Shown here piece after piece: positions 16,603-24,707 of a stretch of 64,000 nucleotides of DNA. This DNA comes from JAGQSZ01 sp049647585 (GTDB lineage Bacteria > Actinomycetota > Acidimicrobiia > Acidimicrobiales > Microtrichaceae): positions 1 to 64,000 of the forward strand of contig JBARXY010000037.1 in assembly GCA_049647585.1 (NCBI GenBank). Direction: 5' to 3'. The notes under the pieces are model-generated. The model worked only from the letters and a program-made list of their open reading frames with translations, had not been told where the DNA came from and did not search any database. Position 1 is the stretch's first letter. Each line of letters starts with the position of its first letter. The translations under genes and the position numbers were made by a program.

Positions 16603-17322
16603 ATGTATCGACCGAGATCTTCCCGACTGGTGGTTCTCGCCGCTGCCCTGTCTGCCGCTCTGCTCGCGGTCTCCTGTAGCAACACCGGCACCACCAAGGA
16701 CGCTGCCCCTGACAAGCAGGCTTCGACCACGCCGGAGCCGACCGAGTTCTCCGGATACGTGCGCACCCCGCCGCTCGACGTGTCCTCCGTGACGCTGCCG
16801 GCCGTCAGCGGAGAACTGGTCAACATGGTCGCGGAGCCCGGTGGGCTGAGGATCGTCTATTTCGGCTACACAACCTGTCCAGACGTGTGCCCGATGACGC
16901 TCGGTCACGTCAAAGTCGCGCTGGGCGATCAGACAGCTACCGATCGTGAGCGGGTACAGGTCGACATGATCACGATCGATCCCTCAAGGGATACCAGCGA
17001 GAAGCTCACCGCCTACCTCGACAATTTCGTTTCCGATGCCAACGCACTCCGCACCGAAGATCCGTATCTGCTGAGAGCATCGGCCAAGGCCTTCGGAGCT
17101 GATTTCAGCGTCAGCGTCGACGGTGAAGGAAAGAGGCAGGTGGCACACACCGCTGACGTCTACGTCGTGGACGACACCGGAATCGTCGTGCTCGCCTGGG
17201 CCTTCGGCACGGCCGGCGGAGACATTTCCAGGGACCTCAGCAAGCTACTCGCAGGAGACCGGCCGGGCCGAGATGAGCCGGCTGACGACACGACAGGGAC
17301 GACCATCAGGGAGGAACAATGA
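16603..17322 (+). CDS. SCO1/SenC family copper-binding lipoprotein
   Basis: About 239 residues. An N-terminal signal sequence ends in a lipobox (LLAVSC, Cys near residue 25). The thioredoxin-like domain carries CPDVC in YTTCPDVCPMT near residue 95 and the third copper ligand His in VAHTADVYVVD near 183. SCO proteins deliver copper to the CuA site of cytochrome c oxidase or act as thiol reductases outside the membrane. Start ATG 16603 follows AGGAGG at 16594. Overlaps PCuAC by ATGA. Confidence 0.92.
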   Translation: MYRPRSSRLVVLAAALSAALLAVSCSNTGTTKDAAPDKQASTTPEPTEFSGYVRTPPLDVSSVTLPAVSGELVNMVAEPGGLRIVYFGYTTCPDVCPMTLGHVKVALGDQTATDRERVQVDMITIDPSRDTSEKLTAYLDNFVSDANALRTEDPYLLRASAKAFGADFSVSVDGEGKRQVAHTADVYVVDDTGIVVLAWAFGTAGGDISRDLSKLLAGDRPGRDEPADDTTGTTIREEQ

Positions 17323-17921
17323 CGAACACCTACAGTCGACCAGTTCTACGGCGACTCGGGATGATCGCGGCGGTAATGGCGGTTGCCTCCATGTTTGCCA
17401 GTTGCAGTAGCGATGAAGACGCCTCAAGTCCCAAGACCTCCGAGAAGCCCGAGCTGTCGGTCAGCGGAGTCTGGGCCAGAGCGTCGTCGGCCGGTGGAAG
17501 CACGGCCATTTATCTGACGGTCACGGGCGGCGCCGCGGAGGATCAACTCATCGGCGTTGCTTCCCCCGACCTTGGTGACGCGATCGAGCTCCACGAAACC
17601 GTTGTTGCAGATTCCGATGCGGCTAAGTCGGACGACACCAAGGGTGAAATGACGCAAGACGATTCAGGTCACGGAGGTGGCATCACCTCGACTCCCGGTG
17701 AGGGTATGACTTCGAATCCCGGGGGCCAGATGACAACGATGCGCCAGGTCGAGGCGATCGATGTTCCGGCGGGTGGCAAGGTCGATCTAGCTCCAGGAGG
17801 ACTCCACGTGATGGTCCTCAACCTTCACGCCGATCTGTCAGCCGGCGACAGCATTCCAGTCACGTTCACTTTCAAGAATGCTGGTGCTGTAGAGACAACA
17901 GCTGAAGTTAAGGAGCCATGA
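17319..17921 (+). CDS. PCuAC family periplasmic copper chaperone, lipoprotein, with Met/His-rich insertion
   Basis: 200 residues with signal peptide and lipobox (MFASC, Cys near 29). PCuAC proteins carry copper to cytochrome oxidase and use the motif H-x10-M-x21-H-x-M. Here the last part is intact: Met, 21 residues, then HVM. The first His (ELHETVV) is 48 residues from that Met instead of 10. The extra 38 residues are Gly/Asp/Thr-rich with three Met and one His, so they may form an additional Cu(I) site. Start overlaps the SCO1 stop (ATGA), with GGAGG upstream. Confidence 0.9.
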   Translation: MTNTYSRPVLRRLGMIAAVMAVASMFASCSSDEDASSPKTSEKPELSVSGVWARASSAGGSTAIYLTVTGGAAEDQLIGVASPDLGDAIELHETVVADSDAAKSDDTKGEMTQDDSGHGGGITSTPGEGMTSNPGGQMTTMRQVEAIDVPAGGKVDLAPGGLHVMVLNLHADLSAGDSIPVTFTFKNAGAVETTAEVKEP

Positions 17922-17922
17922 C

Positions 17923-18369
17923 GTGCCTCGTCGTAGGGCGAACCTCTGGCATCTGATGCCGTTTGCTTTTGGTGCGATGGCATTGACGGTGGTCTCGTGC
18001 GCGGGTTCTACTGCCGCTGAGCAGGAATCCCCTGTGACGTCCGAGAGCACAACCCCGCGGGAAAGGGTGACCCACGATTTCGTGATTCCGGCAGGTACGG
18101 CACAACGCATAGCCGAGGGTGTCGAAGGAGAAGACCTCGGAATCATTCCTGCCGAGCTCAAGGTTCGGGTAGGGGACCGAATCCGTGTCCGCAATGATGA
18201 TTCCGAGCTGATGAGGTTGGGCATCTTCGATGTGCGCCCCGGTGAAACCGTGACGATGAACTTCAATACACCCGGCAAGCTGGAAGGCGTGATATTCGCC
18301 GACCAAGCCGGGGGATGTGGAGTTCCGCCCGGAGAGGACGAGTCGTTCATCATTGACGTGAAGCCGTGA
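17923..18369 (+). CDS. Cupredoxin-like lipoprotein lacking obvious type 1 copper ligands
   Basis: 148 residues; signal peptide with lipobox-like TVVSC (Cys near 26). The C-terminal 90 residues look like a cupredoxin fold: LKVRVGDRIRVRNDDSELMRLGIFDVRPGETVTMNF, then a final FADQAGGCGVP. In copper-binding homologues the position after NDD..x is His; here it is Leu/Met, and no His follows the single Cys. It may be structural, or bind copper through Met/Cys in another way. GTG start with AAGGAG 7 bases upstream, one base after the PCuAC stop: same operon. Confidence 0.75.
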   Translation: MPRRRANLWHLMPFAFGAMALTVVSCAGSTAAEQESPVTSESTTPRERVTHDFVIPAGTAQRIAEGVEGEDLGIIPAELKVRVGDRIRVRNDDSELMRLGIFDVRPGETVTMNFNTPGKLEGVIFADQAGGCGVPPGEDESFIIDVKP

Positions 18370-18528
18370 GGCACATGCGGAATTGCACTGGGGCCAGACC
18401 AGACGCGCGTCCCGATGGCGTTGCCCTGAAGGCGGTGCCCGATGTCGCCGGCGCGATGGCGCGATCCCGGTAGTTGCCTTTTAGCGCTTCACTTCGCGTG
18501 AGCAGCGGTGGGCGGGGTGATCGCCCGA

Positions 18529-18534
18529 TACGGT
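18529..18534 (+). promoter_or_regulatory. Leaderless-type -10 TACGGT of the oxidoreductase gene
   Basis: TACGGT ends 7 bases before ATG 18542. Confidence 0.5.
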
Positions 18535-18541
18535 TCCGACC

Positions 18542-19597
18542 ATGTCCGTGAAGGTGGGGATCATCGGCGCAGGGTTCATCGCTCGTTACCACGCGATGCA
18601 GCTTGCGCTTGCAAAGGAACCAAACGAGCTGGTCGCGGTTTACGACATCGACCCCGAACGGGCCTCGAGTTTCGCCCGGAGCGAAGGCACCAGGGCCGTC
18701 GATGACATCGGCTCCCTGATCGAAGCCAGCGACGCGGTGTTCGTGTGCACCTGGACCGCTGACCACCTGGGAAGCGTCGAGGAGATAGTCGCAGCAGGGC
18801 TTCCCGTGTTCTGTGAAAAGCCTCTTGCGACCGACCTGATCGGGGCGACCCGACTAGCTGACGTAGTCGCAGCGGCACGGGTGCCGAACATGGTCGGCCT
18901 GGTTCTGAGGTCCTCACCGGCCATGCTTGCGATGCGCGAGCTCATCCGGGACCAGGCCTCGGGGCACGTGATGAACGTCGTGTTCCGCGACGATCAGTTC
19001 GTCCCCACACAGGGGATGTACGAGTCAACCTGGCGTGCTGACCCTGCCTTCGCCGGATCGGGAGTCCTCCTCGAACACTCGGTGCACGATGTCGACATCC
19101 TGGAGTGGCTGATCGGCCCGATCTCAGGAGTGTCGGCACGGCAGTCCCACTTCCACGGGATGGACGGAATCGAAGACTCGATCGCCGCTCTCGTGAGCTT
19201 CGACAACGGAGTGACGGCGACACTCGCCTCGGTGTGGCACGACATCCTGAGCAGGCCGAGTCAGAGGCGGATCGAGGTGTTCTGCGAGCGTGCTCTGGTA
19301 ACCCTGGAGGGGGACATCTTCGGTCCAGTGATCCGCCAGGACAGCGATGGAGAACTTCGCCTGGAAGGGGACGAACTCGTCGCTTGGTTGGAAGCCCGTA
19401 AGGTGCCGCTCCAGAGTGCCGAGAACCAGTTCCTGGCCGCGGTCCGCCAGCACCTGGAGGGTGACGAGCCGGGTGAGCTCGATCCCGATGTCCATACAGC
19501 GCTGCGGGCCCACATCGTGGTGGACAAGCTTTACGAATCTGCACGCAACGGCGGGCGTTTCCTGTCTCTGCCGCAACAGCTGACAGGTGTCCCGTGA
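18542..19597 (+). CDS. Gfo/Idh/MocA family NAD(P)-dependent oxidoreductase
   Basis: 351 residues. The N-terminal Rossmann fold has GIIGAGFIARYH at residues 6-17 and the family EKP motif (FCEKPLATD) near residue 98. The C-terminal part (SGVLLEHSVHDVDILEWLIG) carries the conserved His/Asp catalytic segment near 180. Members oxidise or reduce sugars, inositols or related polyols; the substrate is not evident. It is followed with an 11-base overlap by nagA, suggesting amino-sugar or sugar metabolism. Confidence 0.9.
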   Translation: MSVKVGIIGAGFIARYHAMQLALAKEPNELVAVYDIDPERASSFARSEGTRAVDDIGSLIEASDAVFVCTWTADHLGSVEEIVAAGLPVFCEKPLATDLIGATRLADVVAAARVPNMVGLVLRSSPAMLAMRELIRDQASGHVMNVVFRDDQFVPTQGMYESTWRADPAFAGSGVLLEHSVHDVDILEWLIGPISGVSARQSHFHGMDGIEDSIAALVSFDNGVTATLASVWHDILSRPSQRRIEVFCERALVTLEGDIFGPVIRQDSDGELRLEGDELVAWLEARKVPLQSAENQFLAAVRQHLEGDEPGELDPDVHTALRAHIVVDKLYESARNGGRFLSLPQQLTGVP

Positions 19598-20750
19598 GCC
19601 GACGTCTGGGTGTCTGGTGAGTCGAAGGCTGGGAGTTTCATGCGCCCTGGTCGACGGGGTGATCGTTACCGGGGATGTCTCGATTTCGTCGGATGGCGCG
19701 GCCGAAGGCGGATACGGAGGCGGAACCAGGATCGAGGCAGTGGGCCTCGCCCCACTGACCCCGGAGGCCAGGGGCAGTGGTATGGCGGTCCCAGGTTTCG
19801 TGGATCTACAGGTGAACGGCTTCGGAGGTGTGGACTTCCGGGGGTGTGGCCCGGAAGGGTTCTTCGAAGCCACTCGAGTCCTCGCTTCGAGGGGAACCAC
19901 AGCGGTGCAGCCCACGTTCTACTCACGTTCGATCGACGACTACGTCGACGATCTCACAGCCTCGGCCGAAGCAATGTCAATCGCTTCCCGGGCCGGAACG
20001 CCTTCGGGCGCAAGGTTGCTTCCCGGACACCTCGAGGGACCGTTCCTTTCGGCCAAATGGGCAGGTGCCCACGATCCTCGGTACCTGATCGACCCGAACA
20101 GGTCAGTTCTCGAACGATTGCTCGCAGCGGGGCCGGTGGGGTTCGTCACCCTCGCACCCGAGCTACCCGGAGCACTAGATCTGATTCGGTTTCTTGTCGA
20201 CCTGGGTGTCACGGTGAGCGTCGGTCACAGTGATGCCACAGCCGATCAGGCCCGAGCTGCGTTCGCCGAGGGGGTAACTCATCTGACGCACTGCTGGAAC
20301 GCCCACCGTCGGTTCGGGTCCCGTGATCCCGGCCCCGCAGGCGCCGCCCTCACCGATACTCGGGCCACGGTCGGTCTCATTGCCGATCTTGTTCACGTCG
20401 ACGCCGAAGTCCTGTCGATTACCTTCGCCGCGGCTCCAGGTCGGGTAGCAGTGACGACCGACGCCGTGGCCCGAGCCGGCTCAGAGCCATTCGACGGGCA
20501 AGCAGCGACCCTCCCGACCGGTGTGATCAGGGGTGGCCTCGTCGGAATGGACAACTGTCTTCGCAATGTCATCGACAGTGGGATAGCGATCGAAGAGGCG
20601 GTCGACGCCTGCGGCGGGGTGCAGCGGCGGCTACTGGGCCTGGAGGACGTGAGAATTCGTCCCGGAGATGTGGCGGACCTAACCGTCCTCGATGACTCAC
20701 TCGTTCCGATACGCACCCTGGTAGGTGGTATCGAGGTCTGGAGTCATTGA
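19587..20750 (+). CDS. nagA: N-acetylglucosamine-6-phosphate deacetylase
   Basis: 387 residues from GTG 19587; an equally plausible GTG at 19617 sits in an imperfect copy of the first start region. Amidohydrolase fold: GFVDLQVNGFGGVDF near 70-85, metal ligand Glu in GHLEGPFL near 150, His in SVGHSDAT near 212, HLTHCWNAH near 232 and the catalytic Asp in VAVTTDAVARAG near 290. It deacetylates GlcNAc-6-P for amino-sugar use or cell-wall recycling. No nagB or transporter is adjacent. Transcription ends in a very strong hairpin shared with pckG. Confidence 0.88.
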   Translation: MSREPTSGCLVSRRLGVSCALVDGVIVTGDVSISSDGAAEGGYGGGTRIEAVGLAPLTPEARGSGMAVPGFVDLQVNGFGGVDFRGCGPEGFFEATRVLASRGTTAVQPTFYSRSIDDYVDDLTASAEAMSIASRAGTPSGARLLPGHLEGPFLSAKWAGAHDPRYLIDPNRSVLERLLAAGPVGFVTLAPELPGALDLIRFLVDLGVTVSVGHSDATADQARAAFAEGVTHLTHCWNAHRRFGSRDPGPAGAALTDTRATVGLIADLVHVDAEVLSITFAAAPGRVAVTTDAVARAGSEPFDGQAATLPTGVIRGGLVGMDNCLRNVIDSGIAIEEAVDACGGVQRRLLGLEDVRIRPGDVADLTVLDDSLVPIRTLVGGIEVWSH

Positions 20751-20795
20751 ACTGTGATTGGAGTGGTCGAAATACGACCACTCCAATCACAGTTC
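20749..20795. terminator. 21-base-pair perfect hairpin between convergent nagA and pckG
   Basis: The arm 20749-20769 pairs perfectly with 20775-20795 over a 5-base loop (AAATA). It begins inside the nagA stop codon and ends about 40 bases from the pckG stop. No T-run exists on either side. It probably blocks transcripts from both directions or protects 3' ends. Confidence 0.85.
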
Positions 20796-20833
20796 CCGTT
20801 CAAAAGCTGTGCGGCCGGATGGCGTGAGCCCGG

Positions 20834-22642
20834 CTACTCGGAGAGACGCTTGGCCAAGCCTTCGAGTTCTTCGGTCATGGCCTCCGGGAGGCGTTCTCCG
20901 ATGAATTCGAAGTGCTTGGTGATCAGATCCAGTTCGGTCTTCCAGGCGTCGTTGTCCACCGACAGAAGTTCCTCAAGCGCCGACTCATTGAGGTCAAGGC
21001 CGCTGGTGTCCAGCGAGTCGGGTGTCGGCAGGTTGCCTATCGCCGTCTTGACGACCTCACCCTTGCCGTCAACCCGATCGAGAACCCACTTGAGGACCCG
21101 GCTGTTCTCGCCGAAACCGGGCCACATGAACTTGCCCTCGTCGGACTTGCGGAACCAGTTGACCCAGAAGATCTTGGGCAGCTTGTCGACGTCGGTCGAA
21201 TTGCCGATGTCGAGCCAGTGCTGGATGTAATCGCCCACGTTGTAGCCCATGAAGGGGATCATCGCGAACGGGTCGAAGCGGACCTCGCCGACAGTGCCGG
21301 CTGCGGCAGCGGTCTTCTCGGAGCTCATCGAAGCACCCAGGAACGTACCGTGCTGCCAGCTGAAGGCCTCGGTCACTAGAGGGACGTTCGTGGCGCGACG
21401 GCCACCGAAGAGGATGGCCGAGATCGGCACACCGGCTGGATCTTCCCACTCGGGTGCGATCGACGGGCACTGCGAGGCGGGGGTGGCGAAACGGGCATTG
21501 GGATGCGCGGCTGGAGTGCCGGACTCCGGGGTCCAGTCGTTGCCGTGCCAGTCGATCAGGTGCGCCGGCGGCTCGTCGGTCATTCCCTCCCACCAGACGT
21601 CACCGTCGTCGGTCTTGGCCACGTTGGTGAAGATGGTGTTACCCCACATGGTGTCCATGGCGTTCTTGTTGGTCTCGTCCGAGGTGCCGGGAGCAACGCC
21701 GAAGAAGCCGGCTTCTGGGTTGATCGCGTAGAGACGACCGTCGGCACCGAACTTCATCCAGGCGATGTCGTCACCGACCGTCTCGACCTTCCAGCCCGGG
21801 AGCGACGGAATAAGCATCGCCATGTTGGTTTTGCCACAGGCAGATGGGAACGCCGCCGCGATGTAGCGCTTGACGCCCTCGGGGGAGGTGATGCCGAGGA
21901 TCAACATGTGCTCGGCCATCCAGCCCTCGTCGCGGGCCATCGTCGAGGCGATGCGCAGCGCGAAGCACTTCTTGCCCAGCAGGGCGTTGCCGCCGTAGCC
22001 GGATCCGTAGGACCAGATCTCGCGGGTCTCGGGGAAGTGCGAGATGTACTTGTTCTCGCTGTCGCACGGCCACGGAATGTCCGCGCGCTGTTCGCCGGAA
22101 GCGTCGACGAGCGGGTAGCCGATGGAGTGGACACAGGGCACGAACGCACCGTCGGAGCCGATGACATCGAGTGCGCCCTGTCCCATGCGGGTCATGATGC
22201 GCATCGAAGCAGCCACGTAGGCCGAGTCGGTCAACTGGACACCGACGTGCGCGATGGGGGAGCCGAGCGGTCCCATCGAGAAGGGCACGACGTACATCGT
22301 GCGACCCTTCATCGCCCCCTTGTAGAGCTTGAGCATGGTGGCCTTGAGCTCTTCCGGCTCAGTCCAGTTGTTGGTCGGTCCGGCGTCGATCTCGTTCTTC
22401 GAGGCGATGAACGTGCGGTCCTCGACCCGGGCCACATCGGCAGGATCGGACAATGCCAGGTAACTGTTGGGCCGCTTGGCCTCGTTGAGCTTCTCGAATG
22501 TGCCGTTCTCGACGAGAAGCTGGGCCAGACGGTCGAACTCCTCCTCTGAACCGTCGCACCACTCCACGGCATCAGGTTCGAGAATCTGCTGCCATTCGCT
22601 GACCCAGTCGATCAACTTCTGGTTGCTGGTGGTACCTGCCAT
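20834..22642 (-). CDS. pckG: Phosphoenolpyruvate carboxykinase (GTP)
   Basis: 602 residues, the normal length of the GTP-dependent enzyme. The nucleotide loop is AAFPSACGKTNMAML near residue 265-280 with the active-site Cys; the ISHFPETREIWSYGSGYGGNALLGKKCFALR region and the kinase-2-like GDDIAWMKFG are present, as is ILFGGRRATNVPLV. It makes PEP from oxaloacetate with GTP in gluconeogenesis. AGGG about 6 bases before the ATG. Monocistronic as far as seen. Confidence 0.97.
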   Translation of the reverse strand: MAGTTSNQKLIDWVSEWQQILEPDAVEWCDGSEEEFDRLAQLLVENGTFEKLNEAKRPNSYLALSDPADVARVEDRTFIASKNEIDAGPTNNWTEPEELKATMLKLYKGAMKGRTMYVVPFSMGPLGSPIAHVGVQLTDSAYVAASMRIMTRMGQGALDVIGSDGAFVPCVHSIGYPLVDASGEQRADIPWPCDSENKYISHFPETREIWSYGSGYGGNALLGKKCFALRIASTMARDEGWMAEHMLILGITSPEGVKRYIAAAFPSACGKTNMAMLIPSLPGWKVETVGDDIAWMKFGADGRLYAINPEAGFFGVAPGTSDETNKNAMDTMWGNTIFTNVAKTDDGDVWWEGMTDEPPAHLIDWHGNDWTPESGTPAAHPNARFATPASQCPSIAPEWEDPAGVPISAILFGGRRATNVPLVTEAFSWQHGTFLGASMSSEKTAAAAGTVGEVRFDPFAMIPFMGYNVGDYIQHWLDIGNSTDVDKLPKIFWVNWFRKSDEGKFMWPGFGENSRVLKWVLDRVDGKGEVVKTAIGNLPTPDSLDTSGLDLNESALEELLSVDNDAWKTELDLITKHFEFIGERLPEAMTEELEGLAKRLSE

Positions 22643-22714
22643 TGGGATCCCTCAATTCTTCTGGCCGTTTGGGCCCGGATGACTCACGTCAACGCGGCCA
22701 AACTCTGAGTGAAC

Positions 22715-22742
22715 GGCGACAGATCCGGAAGGTTCTGTCGCC
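22715..22742 (-). terminator. Hairpin downstream of the cold-shock-like gene
   Basis: GGCGACAGA (22715-22723) pairs with TCTGTCGCC (22734-22742) over a 10-base loop, 21 bases past the stop of the minus-strand gene ending at 22763. No T-run. Confidence 0.5.
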
Positions 22743-22762
22743 ATGTTCTGGACCGGCGTCCG

Positions 22763-23014
22763 TTAGGACTCGGGTACTGGTTCTGCATGCGCCAAGAAGG
22801 CGGGTGTCCCCATGTCGATCTCTGACCCGAGCGACAACGAAGTCGCAAGGTTGTCGGAGTCCAGTTCGAAACACACCCGCTGCCCTTGGCGGAGCATGCG
22901 GAATATCGAGCCATTGATAGCTCCCGGGGCGAGGTCGTACTCGCTCAGGTCCGTGTCCCTGACGACAATTCCATCGCTTGTAGCAGGATCGTAGGACTTG
23001 ATGACGCCTTGCAC
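22763..23014 (-). CDS. Small cold-shock-domain-like protein
   Basis: 83 residues. The start (MQGVIKSYDPATSDGIVV) and the later FRMLRQGQRVCFEL resemble the first and last strands of a cold-shock OB fold (MxGxVKxF... GQxVxFEV), but the aromatic RNP motifs KGFGFI and VFVH are absent. RNA or DNA binding is therefore inference. GTG start with AGGAG 7 bases upstream on the minus strand, which supports a real gene. Confidence 0.7.
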   Translation of the reverse strand: MQGVIKSYDPATSDGIVVRDTDLSEYDLAPGAINGSIFRMLRQGQRVCFELDSDNLATSLSLGSEIDMGTPAFLAHAEPVPES

Positions 23015-23137
23015 CGACAGCTCCTCTGGCTATTACGAGTGACGCCGACTACCCAAGGGTGAGTGGCATCGATGTCGAGAGTAAACCTTCAATTCGCGAC
23101 CGGCAAAGTTGCGCCGACGCTATCGGTCGTGTGCCTC

Positions 23138-23344
23138 TCAGGCGGTCTTGCGAACCGTCGGCTTCTGGACCTTGCCTGCCTTGATGCAACGGGTGCATAC
23201 GTTCATGCGCTTGGTGGAGGACCCGACCTGCACACGGATGCGCTGGATATTGGGGTTCCAACGACGCTTCGTGCGGCGGTGCGAGTGACTGAGGCTCATG
23301 CCGAAGATGGGCTTCTTGTCGCAGATCTCACAAACGGCGGCCAT
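23138..23344 (-). CDS. rpmB: 50S ribosomal protein L28
   Basis: 68 residues. Two Cys pairs, CEIC at residues 5-8 and CTRC at 50-53, make this the zinc-binding (C+) form. SHRRTKRRWNPNIQ is the L28 core. Start ATG 23344, moderate GAGAG site upstream; the open frame upstream is not conserved. A possible -10 TAATGT at 23446-23451 on the minus strand would leave a leader near 100 bases. Divergent from the FakA-like gene, as in many actinobacteria. Confidence 0.93.
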   Translation of the reverse strand: MAAVCEICDKKPIFGMSLSHSHRRTKRRWNPNIQRIRVQVGSSTKRMNVCTRCIKAGKVQKPTVRKTA

Positions 23345-23590
23345 GATTTGCACTCTCGCTGATTCTCGGGGATCGGGGTGGGTCGGGGAAATCTGATCCG
23401 TCGACCTCGCTCGGACCAGGCACCTTGTGCGTGGACCGACGGAAAACATTAGTCGAACGACCCGGAACCGCCCAAGTGGCGACGGAGCGACCCGGTAATT
23501 CCGGCGAGTCTCCAGGCAAGTAACCGGTGAGCCACTTCCATCCAACCGCAAGGTAGGCGCCTGCCACCTTGGCTGTCATAGGTGCGGAAC

Positions 23591-23596
23591 TATCAT
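23591..23596 (+). promoter_or_regulatory. Leaderless-type -10 TATCAT of the FakA-like gene
   Basis: TATCAT ends 6 bases before ATG 23603. Confidence 0.55.
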
Positions 23597-23602
23597 CGAC
23601 AC

Positions 23603-24700
23603 ATGGCCCAACTCTCGGAATTGAGTCCGGATGCGCTGGTTGATGCGCTCGGAGTGGCTGCTGCGGTACTTGCCGATCATGCCGACGCACTTGACCGGCT
23701 CGCACTGACTTCCGAGGAAGCCGACCAGGGTGGAGGTCCCGAGTTCACATCTGATCTTGACCCCGGGAATGGTCAGGGTCAGGCACTGGACCAACCGACT
23801 CCCGGCACCGACCTGGCGGCGACACTCGAATCGGCCTGTAGCCAGCAAGCTCGTGGACGAGATTTGCGCAGCGTGTCGACCGCCCTACATGCAGGGGCCG
23901 TAAGGGGCGCCCAGGGCGACGCCGGCCGGGGCCTGAGCATGGTTCTCGGATCGCTTGCGGACGTGACCAGCAACGCCGATGTCGTCGACGGCGAAAGACT
24001 CGCATTGGCTCTCGAGTTGGCGGCCGAGCGGCTCTTGGCGGAAAGCGATGCACCAGAGATCGGCACCATGTCGGCAGTGCTGACTGCAGCGGCCTCGGGT
24101 GCTCTGTCGGCACTCGACCAACGGATGGATCTGGGCGACATTCTCATTGCGGCCTCCGATGACGGACTCGCCGAGCTCGAGGCAGGCCCAGTCTCCAATC
24201 CCGGTCTGGCAGCTCGTGGAGCGGTGGACTCTGCGGCCGCAGGCCTTCTGTTGGTGCTCGACGCCCTCGCCGCAGTCGTGACCGGTGAGCCGCCTCCGAC
24301 AGCACCAACCGAACAGCTGAGCCAAGCCGAAGCAATTGGAGTGGCAGGAACCGGTTCGCAACAGTTCGTTGTTCGCTGTGTGGTCGAGCCACTTGAAGGT
24401 TGTGGCATGGAGGCCGCAGCGTGGCTCGAGTCGACCTGGCACGAGATCGGTCGTCTCATCGGTTTCCAGGTGAAGGCGGATCGTTGGCACGTCGAGCTAC
24501 ATACGACTCTGCCGGGCGCTGCCGTAGAGGCATTGTGTTCCGTCGGGATCCCCTCCGAACTTCACATCGGCGTGGTGGACGGCGGGAGCTCGGTGGACGG
24601 CGGGAGTCCGTCGTCGGACAGCCAGGCCTCGTCGTCGGCCAGCGGGAGTTCCTCGGACGGGTCGGTTGGCGACGAGTCACCGACGACCGAGTCGGACTAG
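23603..24700 (+). CDS. Degenerate DAK2/FakA-like protein
   Basis: 365 residues. Position between rpmB and recG is where FakA/YloV-type fatty acid kinases are commonly found. Matches: GAVRGAQGDAGRGLSMVLGS for GARGNSGVILSQ, IGTMSAVLTAAASGA for EGTILTV.., and NPGLAARGAVDSAAAGL for LKEVGVVDSGGKGL; the later part QQFVVRCVVEP...VELHTTLPGAAVEALCSVG matches the FakA middle domain. The essential DGDTGTN nucleotide/metal motif is missing, VDSGGKG has become VDSAAAG, and the C-terminal FakB-binding domain is replaced by a Ser/Gly/Asp tail. Kinase activity is unlikely; a structural or regulatory role is inference. Confidence 0.7.
   Translation: MAQLSELSPDALVDALGVAAAVLADHADALDRLALTSEEADQGGGPEFTSDLDPGNGQGQALDQPTPGTDLAATLESACSQQARGRDLRSVSTALHAGAVRGAQGDAGRGLSMVLGSLADVTSNADVVDGERLALALELAAERLLAESDAPEIGTMSAVLTAAASGALSALDQRMDLGDILIAASDDGLAELEAGPVSNPGLAARGAVDSAAAGLLLVLDALAAVVTGEPPPTAPTEQLSQAEAIGVAGTGSQQFVVRCVVEPLEGCGMEAAAWLESTWHEIGRLIGFQVKADRWHVELHTTLPGAAVEALCSVGIPSELHIGVVDGGSSVDGGSPSSDSQASSSASGSSSDGSVGDESPTTESD
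24575..24610. repeat. 18-base tandem repeat in the tail of the FakA-like gene
   Basis: GTGGACGGCGGGAGCTCG at 24575-24592 is followed by GTGGACGGCGGGAGTCCG at 24593-24610, encoding VDGGSS/VDGGSP. Confidence 0.85.
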
Positions 24701-24707
24701 CTGATCC

